From: Camellia lanceoleosa | Taxonomy: Eukaryota > Streptophyta > Magnoliopsida > Ericales > Theaceae | Direction: 5' to 3' | Assembly (NCBI GenBank): GCA_025200525.1 | Contig: CM045759.1 | Location: 434,001 to 498,000 of the forward strand | DNA length: 64,000 nucleotides | Shown here: positions 53,899 through 64,000 of the stretch, piece by piece | Layout: each line of letters starts with the position of its first letter | Position numbering within the stretch: position 1 is the first letter of the stretch | Notes under the pieces: model-generated | Told to the model about the DNA's origin: nothing | The model's database searches: none | The model's input: only the letters and a program-made list of their open reading frames with translations | Position numbers and translations under genes: made by a program

Positions 53899-54511
53899 AA
53901 GGCATGTTTGGCAGGTGATTTTAGTAAAAAAATTATTAAAAAAATTAAGAAATTAAAAATTTATATGAAAAAGTCAAAAATTATTTATTGTGTTTGGTTT
54001 GAGTTTTCTAAATTAAATTTTTTGAAAATTGACTTTTTTAGTTTTTGTATTTTTTTATTTTTAGTGAATTTTTTTTTTAATTTTAAACATTTTTTTTTTA
54101 CTTTTTTAGATGCACCTTACTTAGATGTATCTAAAAAATAAAAAATTTGTGAAAAATATTCTAAAAAATTAATAAATACATAAAAATATAAAAAATGTAT
54201 TGAATTCTTATATTTTTTTTAATATTTTTGGTATTTAGTAAATTTTAAAAGATTTTTTTTACAATTTTTTTACTTTTTAGGTGTATTTATGTTAGATGTG
54301 TCTAAAAAGTAAAAAAATTGCTTAAAATATTAAAAAAATTCAGTAAAAATAAAAAAACACGAAAAATAAGAAAGTAGAATTTTTTGAAAAGTGTTTTGGA
54401 AAACTGAAAACCATGATTATTTTTTCCTATTTTTCACATATTTTTTTTATAAAAAAATTAATTAATTTTTTAAACGTCATATTTTATTAACTTTTCCCAA
54501 ACAAGGCCTAA
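53899..54511. mobile_element. hAT-like AT-rich MITE upstream of the BIG5 gene
   Basis: The left end 'aaggcatgtttggcaggt' is the imperfect inverse of the right end 'cccaaacaaggcctaaa'. The inside is almost pure A/T with repeated 'taaaaaaattt' and 'tttagatgtgtctaaaaa' words. It ends about 30 bases before the likely leader of the ARF-GEF gene. Confidence 0.5.
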
Positions 54512-54529
54512 ATTGGAGGAAAGGAGACT

Positions 54530-54902
54530 GGTATTCTCCCTGCGTTCCCTCTCCGTAGATCTCAGATTGGTTTCTCAGCGCTGAAGTCACCACCAACACA
54601 TCTGCTGAAGAAAATTGTCCTTTGCCGAAGAAGGTAAGTATGATCGATTAAAAAATGTTGGATGCTCACGCTTGTCTATGGCATAGCGGGAGGGAGAGTG
54701 ATCCTTGCCCTAATCTAATAATTAATTGATTTGTTAGAAGAATTATATTGATCTAATCTCATCTAATCTAATCGCATCCATACATTCTGATTGAGCAACG
54801 AATCTCTCTTATTTCAGTCCCTTAACGCTTTTGTTCTCTCATTTGCTGCTTTCTGTGAATTTGTATTTGTATTTGTATGTGTAACAGAAGAAGACAGAAG
54901 AG
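54530..54902 (+). other. 5' UTR of the BIG5-like gene, with an intron
   Basis: 'gaagaag|gtaagta' gives a strong donor at 54634. 'tgtaacag|aagaag' gives an acceptor at 54887/54888, 15 bases before the ATG. Leader introns with such borders are common in plant housekeeping genes. The transcription start is not defined. Confidence 0.6.
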
Positions 54903-55014
54903 ATGTCTGGCGGTGCTGCGGGCGGGTTCCTTACTCGGGCGTTTGAATCAATGCTCAAGGAGTGTTCCACTAAGAAATATCCTGCACTCCAGACGGCTAT
55001 TCAGAATTATCTAG
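54903..55014 (+). CDS. BIG5: First coding exon of a BIG5-type ARF guanine-nucleotide exchange factor (partial)
   Basis: The exon encodes [20 protein letters not shown] followed by [17 protein letters not shown] and ends 'ctag|gttatt' in phase 1. The N-terminus 'AAGGFLxRAFExMLKE' with 'KKxPxLQxAIQ' is characteristic of the BIG5 (BEN1/MIN7) ARF-GEF and differs from BIG1-BIG4. These large Sec7 proteins activate ARF GTPases at the trans-Golgi network and early endosome, supporting endocytic recycling and immunity in Arabidopsis. The remaining exons, including Sec7, are not in the window; I looked for exon 2 to position 64000 and did not find it. The upstream FYVE gene would also act on endosomes, but any link in function is only inference. 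Confidence 0.75.
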
Positions 55015-56529
55015 GTTATTTCTCTCATCACTCAGATCTGATCTCACTTTTTGCAGGCAACTTGATTTTTGTCGTGCTTGTATACGACTCATTTGTTTTG
55101 TTGACGACATGCTTTGCCACATTTTCCTCTTCAATATAAAATTTAGATTAAACTGCTCTGAATTTCTGGAGAACTAGTGTGCTATGAAGAGCCTTATGTC
55201 TTTTCAAAACTTGCTCATCAAGGGGCTTATATATATATATATATATAGAAGGCTAATCACACTACTTTTTGTTAGGCTAGTCACTCCCCACCTTTTTTGT
55301 AGCTTGAAACCAAGACAAGAAAAAAAATTTAAATAAAAAGCTATGGTATAATTCTTAAAACTTTGTGCTGTCTGTTTCCATTTTCTCTTACTTTCTGTTC
55401 ATATATTGTAAACTATGTCATATTAAAAATATCTCTATGTTACTATCCATTCTCTTGACCAATTTTTAGACTTCATAGGGTTTTTTTGACACTAGTGGGG
55501 TTGTATAGTCTTCTTTGGTTTTCTTTATTCTTTTTGTACATGGGTGGCATTCCCTCAATCCCTTTTTGAATAAAATTTGATTTACTTATCAGAAAAAAAT
55601 TGAATCTCTCTCTCTCACTTCCCCCTTTATCGAATTTCGAGAGGTTTTTTTGTTAGAGAATTGTAAGTCTTACAATTTTAAATATAAAACTAGAAATAGG
55701 AGTTACCAAATAATAGAGTTTTATGCAACTAAAATCAGACGCATCCCAATATTGACGTCGACATTGGTCTTTTGGTGAAGTTTGAAACCTCCCTAAAATT
55801 TGATTTATTACAATACTTAATACAACATAGGCTTTCAATCAAGTGAGCTCCATGTATTGCGTTGCCAATGTCTAGATTTAGTTCAAGTTGGCAGTTGAAC
55901 TTTGTCCCACTTTGAGAGAATGATTTAAGTCCAATAGAGAAGGCCAAGGAAGGATAAAAAGGAGCCCATTATAGTTTAGGATCATAAATGCCCTAGTGTA
56001 ATATTTTATTGGGTTAATTGCATGAACACCCCCTTAATTGTCTCTTTACCCTCTCAATTTTAAGACCGTACATTTGTACAGTTTTGTACAGTTGATGGGT
56101 TTAATTGTACAGTTTTAAAGTTGAGGGAGTAAAGTGATATTCAGTTATAGTTTGGGGATGTTTGTGTAACTAATGCTATTTCATTTTGTCCTTCTTTAGT
56201 CTTAATCTCTCCAGCTCACGTTGTTTAACAAAAAATGTACAATTTTTAAGGGTCATGTTTGTAGTTTTTATATAATTTTTTTTGTGTGGTGCGGAGAATG
56301 TAGGTTTTGTATGTGGTTTTAAGAGTGGTGAATTGAGGTGTTTTGAAGCCTATGTATTGTAGGGCAAGAGCAAGGAACACTATCTAACAAGTTTTTATGT
56401 TGAAAGTGATGTTAGACAGACAACAAACGAATGCTTTTGATTTGTATTTGTTGGTTTTTTTGGTTAAATATTTAAATTATAAACATGTAAATTATAGGGT
56501 TTTAGGGCTTGTAAGGGTGTAAGAAAGGG
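55015..56529 (+). other. Start of BIG5-like intron 1, no gene seen
   Basis: AT-rich intron DNA with a (TA)n run near 55229-55247. 'cagttttgtacagttgatgg' and 'acagttttaaagttgaggg' near 56070-56120 look like internal repeats of an old MITE. Confidence 0.5.
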
Positions 56530-58335
56530 CTATGTTTTGGGGTTACTGTTTTTGGTTAATGGATCACTTGCTGGATTCTTTCAAGATTTGAGTGGTTTGA
56601 AGCTTGGTGGGTCGTTGTCTCCGTTGCTATGCATTCTTCTAATGGAGGCATTGAGTTGGATGATTGGCTGGATAGTCCAAGGGTTATTCATTGAGGGTTT
56701 CAAACTGGGTTAGATAGGGGGCTTCTTGATGTTAGTCTCTTTTCTTTTGTATGTGGATGATACAATGATTTTTTGTCAGGTAGATTCAATTTAGTTGACT
56801 TATTTTTGCAATGTCGTATGGACTCTTTTAAAAATTTAAAGTACTCATGTTAGATAATTGGTACACGGATAAGGGCATGAGATATATGTAGTTGGACATA
56901 TACCCAATAGGTATGTATAAATAGTTAGCTTTACTATATAATTATGCACAAGACTGGAATATGTATAACATGTTGTACAATTTCTAAATACTATTATACC
57001 CTAAAATAATTAAAGTAAGTTTTTTTGAAAATTTTGAAATCTAGATGTGTCTTGGTGTTCTTGGACACGAGAATAAGATGAACCCTACACTTCGACACAT
57101 ACCGACACTCGAAATATGTACCTGAATCTGTATAACATAGATCCTTGTGTTTTTGAGTTTGTTTTGACTTGGAGGTAAACATAGATAAGGCAGAGCTGAT
57201 TTCTACAGGAGAAGTTCTAAATGTTAGTGAGTTGGCCTCCATTATTGGATGAAAAGCAGTTACCCCTCTAATCACATAAATTGGGTTACCGTTGGTGTCT
57301 TCCTTTAAGTCAAAAGACAACGTGGGATCTGTTGGCAAGATAGAAAGAAAAGACAATATTTGTCTGGGAGGTCGACTCATTCTCAATAGAGCACTGTCAG
57401 GCCTTTTGACCTATTTCATGTCCTTGCACACTATTCTAGGTTTGGTAGGTAGAAGGCTTGAGAAGTTGCTGCTAGATTTTATGTTGGGTGGTGTAGGAGA
57501 AGAGTTAAAATACCATCTTGTGGGTTGGGGTACGTTTTGTAACCCAATAAGAGGAGACTTGGGAGCTAGGAGACCAAGCATCTTTAACAAAGCTCTTGTG
57601 GGGAAATGGTTTTGGAGATTTGATATTGGAGAAAGGTTTGGGGTGATTGGACTTCTTTTGGAGATGACCTTGCCTCATAGCAGGGATGATTTTTGAGATT
57701 TGGTAGTTTCAAGGTGGGGGAGGGGTGGATATGGTGAAGTTTTGGCATAATTAGTGTGGAGATGATGTCTTGCAGAGAGCATTTTCTTCAAATTTTCTCT
57801 TTGCTCTTTATGAAGAAGCCATGATGGCTCATTATGTTTGAGGTGCAGGTAATGAGATTTTTTGGGATTTGGGCTGAGATGGAATGTACAAGATTGGGGA
57901 GTGGGCAGTTGATTAATCTTCTAAATATACTTTGCGAGACTATGGGTGTTTGGGAAGGTGAAGACTCTTTACGGTGGGTTGTAGCTAAGAACCAGAGGTT
58001 TGATGTGAGGTCTTATATGGGGCTTTGAGGGAAAACGTGATATTGACTTTTTGTGGAAAGACATGTGGATTGTTGGCTCAATCCACGGTGCCTTATTTGT
58101 GTGGAATGCAACACTTGATAAGATCCTTACGATTGATAAGCTAGGAGGTGACATATTATTGTTAATTGTTGTTCCCTTTGCAAGGGTGATAGTGAATCAT
58201 TCTTTCATTTGCTTATTCATTGTAAGGTAACTAGGGATTTGTGGGGCTTGGTTTTGGGGACATTTCCCGAAATAAGCTAAAATAGTAAATCAATTCCCAA
58301 ACTAAGCTTAGTTTTCAAAGAATTCCCAAAATAAG

Positions 58336-58612
58336 CTAACTCGCGGTTCACAATTGCGATTTTAACATATTCTGCCTGTTTCGCATAAAAGTTGGCAAAT
58401 CTTAAATTCGTGGTTACGAAAAGCGATTTTGATTAAGAAATCGCGGTTACAAAACGCGATTTTAATTAATTTTTTTTTTTCTTTTGAACTCGCTGTTACA
58501 AACCACGATTTCATCCAAAAAATTTTTTGTTCTGAACTCGCTGTTTGTAACCACGCTTTTAGAAATTTTTTTTTTTATGAACTCGTGGTTTGTAACCACG
58601 AGTTTAGAACTG
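58336..58612. repeat. Row of six short hairpins in the foldback arm
   Basis: Units such as tcgcggttcacaattgcga, atcgcggttacaaaacgcga, ctcgctgtttgtaaccacg and ctcgtggtttgtaaccacga follow one another at 30-60-base spacing, each a self-complementary or near self-complementary word. The same row is mirrored in the right arm at 59600-59870. Confidence 0.75.
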
Positions 58613-58827
58613 CTACAAATCCTCACTCACACTTCACACTCTACACTCTACACATCACTCACACTCAATATAAATATATAAATATATATTTTTTAATATA
58701 TATTTATAATTTAATATATATAAATTTTATTTCATAAAATTGAAACTAATATAAAATAATTATTTTTTTATTTTAATTCTTAATTTTTTTTTAATTTTAC
58801 TGTTCAGGGATAAAATTTATTTATTTT

Positions 58828-59180
58828 AATTCTTATGACAGTGGGATCACACATATAAATTTTTTTAATTATTTTTTTTAAAATTTTTTTAATTAATTTT
58901 TTAAAATTATTTTTCAATAAGTATAATTATTTTTTTAATTAATTTTTTTCAATTATAATATGTGTGATCCCACTGTCATAAATAATAAGTATAAATATAA
59001 ATATTTTAGATTTGAACAAACATATTTTTAGTTTATGTTTTAAAATTTTTTTAAACATTTTGTTCAAACAAAAAACGTTTGTAATTTATGTTTTTCTAAA
59101 AATAAATAGAAACCAGTTTATAAAATTTTTATAAACATAAACCAAAAACGTAAATGTTACCGACGCTACCTTAGTGTATA
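58828..59180. mobile_element. 353-bp insertion in the left foldback arm
   Basis: Flanked by a 21-bp direct duplication (58807-58827 and 59181-59201), while the right arm carries that stretch once. The insert begins with 'atgacagtgggatcacacat', whose inverse lies at 58961-58980. It then contains a Tourist-like MITE (59005-59173). The order 'gtgatccca(c/t)tgtca' followed by that MITE also occurs at 45131-45352 at the PH-1 right end. Confidence 0.65.
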
Positions 59181-60250
59181 GGGATAAAATTTATTTATTT
59201 TTTATTTTAAGGTTTAGGGTTTAATTCTTAAAATTTATTTATTTTTATTTTAGAGTTTAGAATTTAGGGTTTAGAATTTAGAATTTAATTCTTAAAATTT
59301 TTTTTTTTATAAATCCTAAACCCTAAAATAAAAATAAATAAATTTTAAGAATTAAACCTTAAACCCAAAAATCAAAAAAAATAAATTTTATCCCTGAACA
59401 ATAAAATTAAAAAAAATTAAGAATTAAAATAAAAAAATAATTATTTTATGTTAGTTTCAATTTTATGAAATAAAATTTATATATATATTAAATTATAAAT
59501 ATATATTAAAATATATATATATATATATTTATATTGAGTGTGAGTGATGTGTAGAGTGTAGAGTGTGAAGTGTGAGTGAGGATTTGTAGCAGTTCTAAAC
59601 TCGTGGTTACAAACCACGAGTTCACAAATTTTTTTTTTCTAAAAGTGTGGTTACAAAAAGCGAGTTCAGAACAAATTTTTTTTTGGATGAAATCGTGGTT
59701 TGTAACGAGTTCAAAAGAAAAAAAAAAAAATTAAAATCGCGTTTTGTAACCGCGATTTCTTAATCAAAATCGCTTTTCGTAACCACGAATTTAAGATTTG
59801 CCAACTTTCATGCGAAACAGGCGGAATATGTTAAAATCGCTATTGTGAACCGCGAGTTAGCTTATTTTGGGAATTCTTTGAAAACTAGGCTTAGTTTGAG
59901 AATTGATTTACTATTTTAGCTTATTTAGGGAAATGCCCCTTGATTTTGGGGATGCTAGAGAGATGTGGCAACCTGGCAAGGGTCATGCTCAGTCGTTAAG
60001 TAGGAAAAATGGGGAAGTGGAGGGGGGAAGGAATGATGTCTAGCTTTATTGTGTTTGATGTGGCTTCTATGGAACATAATAGATGATCTTTTCAAGGTGT
60101 AGAGGAATCTTTGTATAGGTTCAAGATATATTTATTTTTTGTGTGGCTATTTTGTGTGGTTAACCATCTTGGAAATTATTTTCTAACCTTGGCTGATTTG
60201 TAGATTTTGTGGATTCTCTTTACTTTAAAGAATTCGTAGGCTATTTTTTT

Positions 60251-60826
60251 CTTGGGCAAAAAGCATTTTATCTCCTTGTGGTTTGATGCTCGAGCACTTT
60301 ACCCCGCTTTAGTTTGAATATATACAGATACCTCCCCTGTGGTTTTGGAGTAATGGGCAACTGTTAACTTTTCCATCCAAACAAACGGGAGGTGAGTTAC
60401 ACGCGGCTAATGTGCATGTATGCCTCTGTTTTATGTTTTTCCCTCCAAAAATGGTTTGTCGAAGATACAAAAATGACCTTGCCATCCGCTATATAAGCAA
60501 ATGACATCATATAGGTTATTATTTTACCAAACCATCCAAAACGCCTTTATTACCATAAAATTACCTTAATCTAATTTTTAATTTTAACCCACTTTTTTAT
60601 TTAGTAACATTTTAATATAAACATATATGTATATAACCAATTAAATCATATAGTAAACTAAACACCCTAATTTATTACCATAAAATTACCTTATTTAATA
60701 AGATTTTAAATTAAACATATACATTTAAAAAACAAATTAAATTATAAATTAATCTTACTACCTTAATTTATTATCATAAAATGACTTTAATTAATTTTTA
60801 ATTTTTAACTTAATTTCTTATTTAAT
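60251..60826. other. AT-rich intron DNA with a possible TIR tip
   Basis: 'gggcaaaaagcattttatctccttgtgg' at 60254 and 'cctcccctgtggttttgg' at 60332 resemble Mutator-type tips, but no partner end is found. No gene is seen. Confidence 0.4.
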
Positions 60827-60842
60827 AACATTTTAAATTATA

Positions 60843-61129
60843 GTTCAAGGCAAATCTGCTTCATCTGTTCTGTTTTGGTACTTCAAATGGGTTGTACAGG
60901 GCCTGATCTGATTGGTGCCTTTTTGAGTGCTGTGTTGTCTGTTCTGGTTTTGGTGCTTTAGTGCCTAAGCTATCTGGTTTTTCTGGTTTTTTTTCTCTGT
61001 CTTGTTTGCTTGTGGGTTTCTCACCAACTAGGAGGTTGGAGCTTGTTTTAGCTCCAAGCTCCTCTTTATTGATGTAATTTTTCTTTTCCATCAATAAAGT
61101 CTTTGTTTTGCCGATCAAAAAAAAAAAAA
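60843..61129 (+). mobile_element. 5'-truncated LINE 3' end with poly(A) and clean target duplication
   Basis: A 3' UTR-like piece with 'aataaag' ends in a poly(A) tract (61118-61132). It is flanked by identical copies of acattttaaattata at 60828-60842 and about 61130-61144. The duplication is perfect, so this is one of the younger insertions in the window. Confidence 0.75.
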
Positions 61130-61144
61130 AACATTTTAAATTAT

Positions 61145-61904
61145 AAAATTGTCTGTGTCTATGTACGACATGTGTCGAACGCCTGCATGTGGACCTCCGA
61201 AGAGGTGTCTGTGCTTTATAGATATTAAGCCTTTGTAATTATAGAGTACAACTTTGCGCATTGTTCTATACATTGTACAAAGTCGGTATAGCTGTTTATT
61301 CTGTTGGAATGGTTTGGGTTATGAATTTTTAGAGTTGACCCATGTATTATCATGTTTAAATTAAGTCTTACTTCCTTATTCATCTTCCATGTTCGAGGGA
61401 ACTAAGACACATGTAGCCATCAATGGTGGGTTGCTACCCTAATAATCAACCTTTATTTGAGCCACCCTACAAGCTTTACCTGACTTTAATTCAAATTCAT
61501 ATGAGCTTTTCCTACGGCCTTTAGCCCTTATTTTTGTGTTATTTTGTTTTACATCTTGAATTGCTAAGCCCCCAAATTACGAATTTGATGCTAATGGAGG
61601 ACAAATATTTAAGTTGTTTTAGATGAACAATTATTGATGAGCTATGGAAATGGACACTTCTAGAGTGGAGTCACATCCGTATTGTATTTGTAATAGATGC
61701 CGATACTTCTTGAATAGTTGCGGATATGTTTCAAGCACTTTTTAAATGTATCCACAGTTTGGAGTTAATTTTCTTAAATGTTGAAGAATTATTATTGGAT
61801 ACTTTTAGTTACTCTAAGTCACGTAACCTATCTTAAAACTGAGATGTGACATATCTTGTGTAGCACAAGAGTTTAATTGTTAGGATAAATACAAGAACAG
61901 TTTT
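61145..61904. other. Intron DNA, no feature supported
   Basis: No ORF of note and no recognised repeat ends. Confidence 0.5.
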
Positions 61905-62200
61905 CAATAATTGCATACTTTATTTCTTTTTAAAAGGAAACAAAACTTTTTACCAAAATAATGGAAAGGATGTTCATAAGGATTGAGGAGGACAATAAGT
62001 CCATGAAAAAAGAAAAGTAATAAGTCACATACAACCCTCAATCTAGAGGTAAAAAATAATGGAATCCCCTTGAAGCGAGGAGAGACCGAATCCCAAAAAG
62101 AAGACGAATAACAAATTTTGTCACATAAGCCCCCAAGATCTTCATGCTTATCCTCAAAGACTCTTGTATTTATTTCTAACCAAATGACCAAAGAAAAACT
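61905..62200 (-). mobile_element. L1 LINE 3' end, minus strand
   Basis: The minus strand reads MVIWLEINTRVFEDKHEDL, then FWDSVSPRFKGIPLF. This is the end of the zf-RVT region and the extreme C-terminus of plant L1 ORF2 (compare LERNARVFEG and FRGIPLF in the element at 11047). Only about 300 bp are present; the poly(A) is decayed. Confidence 0.7.
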
Positions 62201-62704
62201 GCTTTCCTATTTGAGAAGAATAATTGGGAAATATTGAGATTAAAGCATGTCAAATTTGCTTCAGTGTCCAAATAAAATAACCTGATCCTTTCTGTTTTGA
62301 TAAGTTTGAAAGTGAGAATATTTGGTAGATAAATAAAGACACAGTTTGTTACGTATATGTTTTGACAAAATTACTTTTCAATCTATGTGCTACATATATA
62401 ATATATATATAAGGTTTTTATATATCACCTAAATATTTCACTGCAATTCTTCAACTCCTATGTGGTTTTTCATGTGGCGTTGTAAGTCTCACTATTTCTT
62501 AAATATGGTGGTTCTTATTCATACACATGGTTTTTGTTGTAGGAATACACCTATGAGGTGAAATAAATCTGGTGACAAATAGCATTTCTCAATTTTATAT
62601 AACCTATCCTTAACATATTTGTTTTCTACTATTTTTGTCCTCATTTGTCATACGTACCTATATCTTGTATCCATATCCATGCTTGGTTAGTTGGACTTGT
62701 TTGA

Positions 62705-62736
<32 letters not shown>

Positions 62737-62742
62737 CACACT
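62705..62742. repeat. (CT)n(TA)n microsatellite
   Basis: About ten CT units followed directly by about nine TA units. Confidence 0.9.
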
Positions 62743-62749
62743 ATTATTA

Positions 62750-62930
62750 GAAGTGAACAACTCACTTTGGTGTCCAAACTTAGGTGGCTGCTCCTTATGC
62801 CACATGTCCTCATTTTCCTATTTGTAAAGAAAAAAAGAGAGTAGATAATTGACAAGAATAGGACTCAAACCTTGGACCTTAGATTTAATAAATGAGGCTC
62901 TTACCACTTGCATAACACACCATATATAGT
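62750..62930 (-). repeat. tRNA-derived SINE in BIG5-like intron 1
   Basis: On the minus strand 'gcaagtggtaagagcc' (A-box-like, about 62905) and 'aaggtttgagtccta' (B-box-like, about 62868) are spaced as in tRNA-derived promoters. An unrelated tail follows to about 62750. Confidence 0.45.
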
Positions 62931-63189
62931 AGAAGTTTCGTTTTAATTTACTTATTTTAATTGCACACGCATCTCGTGTGCCAACTATTAATATATATAT
63001 ATGTATGTGTGTGTATGTATTGTTGTTATATAGATATATGGTTTCAAAGTTTTTATCGTTTGGATTGTCTTGATAAGTAACACGAAGAAGCATAGACACC
63101 GACGCATAATACGACATAGACATATTGAAACAAATTTTCAAAATATGTAGGACACGACACATGCAGGACATGTGCAAAATATATAATTA

Positions 63190-64000
63190 TATACATTTAT
63201 CTCCCCTTCTTTTTATTATGGTTATGGAGGCGTTTAGTAGATTGTTGACTCGGGCTGTGCGGGGTGGTTTGTTGGAAGGCTTTTGGGTAAGGACTGTGCA
63301 GGAGGATCCGTTTGTGGTTTCTCATCTTTTGTATGCGGATGATGCTTTGATTTTCTGTGGTGCTAAGCTGGAGCAATTGGCTCACTTACGTTGTGTTTTG
63401 CTATGTTTTGAGGCGGGCTCGACGCTTAAGGTGAACTTGGAAAAGTCGGAATTGATTCCTGTCGGGGATGTGGATCAACATCTAACCTTGGCGACTGTTT
63501 GGGTCTGCCGTTGCGGGCTTCTTTTAAGGTTAAGAGAGTGTGGAATGGAGTGATTGAGAGGGTTCAATGGTGGCTGGCAAAGTGGAAGAGGCAGTATTTG
63601 TCTAAGTGGGGAGATTAACTTTGGTGAAGATTGTGTTGGACAGCATTCCGACTTATTTTATGTCGGTTAATGTCATTCCGGTATTGGTGGCGCGTTGTTT
63701 GGAGAAGTTGCAACGGGATTTTTTGTGGAGGGGGGGTTAGGAGGAGTTTCGTTATCATTTAGTTAGTTGGGAGCGGGTTTGTTGGTCAAAGGAGGTAAGG
63801 GGTTTGGGGGTGCGGAGGTTGTGCACTGTTAATTAAGCTCTGTTGGGGAAGTGGTTGTGGAGGTTTGCCTAAGAGAGGGAAAAATTGTGGCGTCGAGTGG
63901 TGGCTGTAAAGTATGGAATGGGTTGGGGGGAATGGAGTACAGGAAGTGTGGGTGGGTCGCATGGGTGTGGGTTGTGGAAACGAAATTGGCTAGGCAGGGA
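63190..64000 (+). pseudogene. L1 LINE ORF2 (reverse transcriptase), 5'-truncated, runs off the window
   Basis: Starts inside the RT domain at LSPLLFIMVMEAFSRLLTRA and continues LLEGFWVRTV, HLLYADDALIFC (catalytic YADD intact) and KVNLEKSELIPVGDV. After a frameshift near 63495 it reads GLPLRASFKVKRVWNGVIER, LSKWGRLTLVK, SIPTYFMSV, EKLQRDFLWRGG, a stop, and HLVSWERVCW, then ALLGKWLWRFA. The 5' truncation sits at about 63190. Divergence looks lower than in the L1 at 56530. The 3' end lies beyond 64000. Confidence 0.8.

Larger units (their letters stand above)
58256..59939. mobile_element. Foldback element with about 650-bp inverted arms
   Basis: The left arm (58256-58827, resuming at 59181) and right arm (about 59310-59939) are about 95 percent alike in inverted orientation. 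The tips are GGGGACATTTCCC and the inverse of GGGAAATGCCCC. Flanking ttggtttt (58248-58255) and ttgatttt (59940-59947) form an 8-bp target duplication, extendable through shared Gs, in line with Mutator/foldback types. It sits inside an L1 zinc-finger coding region. Each arm holds a row of short hairpins built on 'tcgcggtt...aacgcga'. There is no coding capacity. Confidence 0.8.
56530..60250 (+). pseudogene. L1 LINE remnant (ORF2 RT and zf-RVT), split by a foldback element
   Basis: Before the split (56530-58255): LVNGSLAGFF, GGSLSPLLCILLMEALSWMI, LLYVDDTMIFC (YADD changed to YVDD), then GLPLVSSFKSKD, GGRLILNRALSGLLTYFMSL, KLLLDFMLGG and KALVGKWFWRF, then CCSLCKGDSESFFHLLIHCK and LWGLVL. After the foldback element (59948 on) the frame resumes with LDFGDAREMWQPGKGHAQSL. 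It is 5'-truncated and has many stops and frameshifts. It is older than the foldback insertion. Confidence 0.75.

Noticed and set aside
55015..64000. Second exon of the BIG5-like gene
   Set aside because: I searched the three plus frames for the expected conserved N-terminal helical repeats and found only LINE and MITE sequence.

Overview
The window is nuclear DNA from a flowering plant. It has GT-AG introns, plant-type L1 and RTE LINEs, PIF/Harbinger and Mutator-like transposons, Tourist-type MITEs, tRNA-derived SINEs and a TRIM element. Host coding sequence is sparse and AT-rich transposon debris dominates. The introns are very long and LINE-filled, which would fit a woody or early-diverging eudicot, but the sequence does not fix the species.

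Two host genes are supported, both on the + strand. The first is a complete ten-exon gene (5812-23511) for a 293-residue protein with an N-terminal FYVE-type zinc finger and C-terminal ankyrin repeats. A 5' UTR exon lies near 4.0-4.28 kb. The second is the first coding exon (54903-55014) of an ARF-GEF of the BIG5 (BEN1/MIN7) type, with its own 5' UTR intron. The rest of that gene lies beyond the window, so its intron 1 exceeds 8.9 kb. The two genes are about 31 kb apart. I recall BIG5 being near a FYVE-finger gene on Arabidopsis chromosome 3, so the order may be conserved synteny.

Layout. 0-4 kb: AT-rich DNA with a 0.4-kb duplication and three hAT-like MITEs. 4.0-5.8 kb: 5' UTR exon and UTR intron holding a Mutator-type element with a perfect 9-bp target duplication. 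5.9-19.3 kb: intron 1, with LTR-like debris, a split MITE, and inside it a 9-kb RTE/L1 composite bounded by one 30-bp target duplication. 19.3-23.5 kb: remaining exons, with a SINE, an RTE tail, a TRIM and a hairpin in the introns. 24.3-26.0 kb: a Pack-MULE carrying a broken piece of an MscS-like (MSL) channel gene. 27.1-28.5 kb: an unidentified TIR element. 29.4-45.4 kb: a dead PIF/Harbinger element interrupted by a 10-kb Kaonashi-like MULE (33263-43246) with a transposase and an Ulp1-type protease gene. 45.2-46.1 kb: a broken host-like gene between two MITEs. 48.8-53.4 kb: a second PIF/Harbinger whose transposase still reads open through three exons with all catalytic acids. 55-64 kb: BIG5 intron 1, with four LINE pieces, a 1.7-kb foldback element and a SINE.

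The host genes are separate transcription units. Most of the biology here is transposons nesting in one another, and their target duplications allow the insertion order to be read. The most unusual signals are the RTE-L1 chimera, the palindromic motif (TGTGAA-NN-TTCACA) repeated through the non-coding parts of the MULE, the Pack-MULE gene capture, and the hairpin-in-hairpin foldback element.
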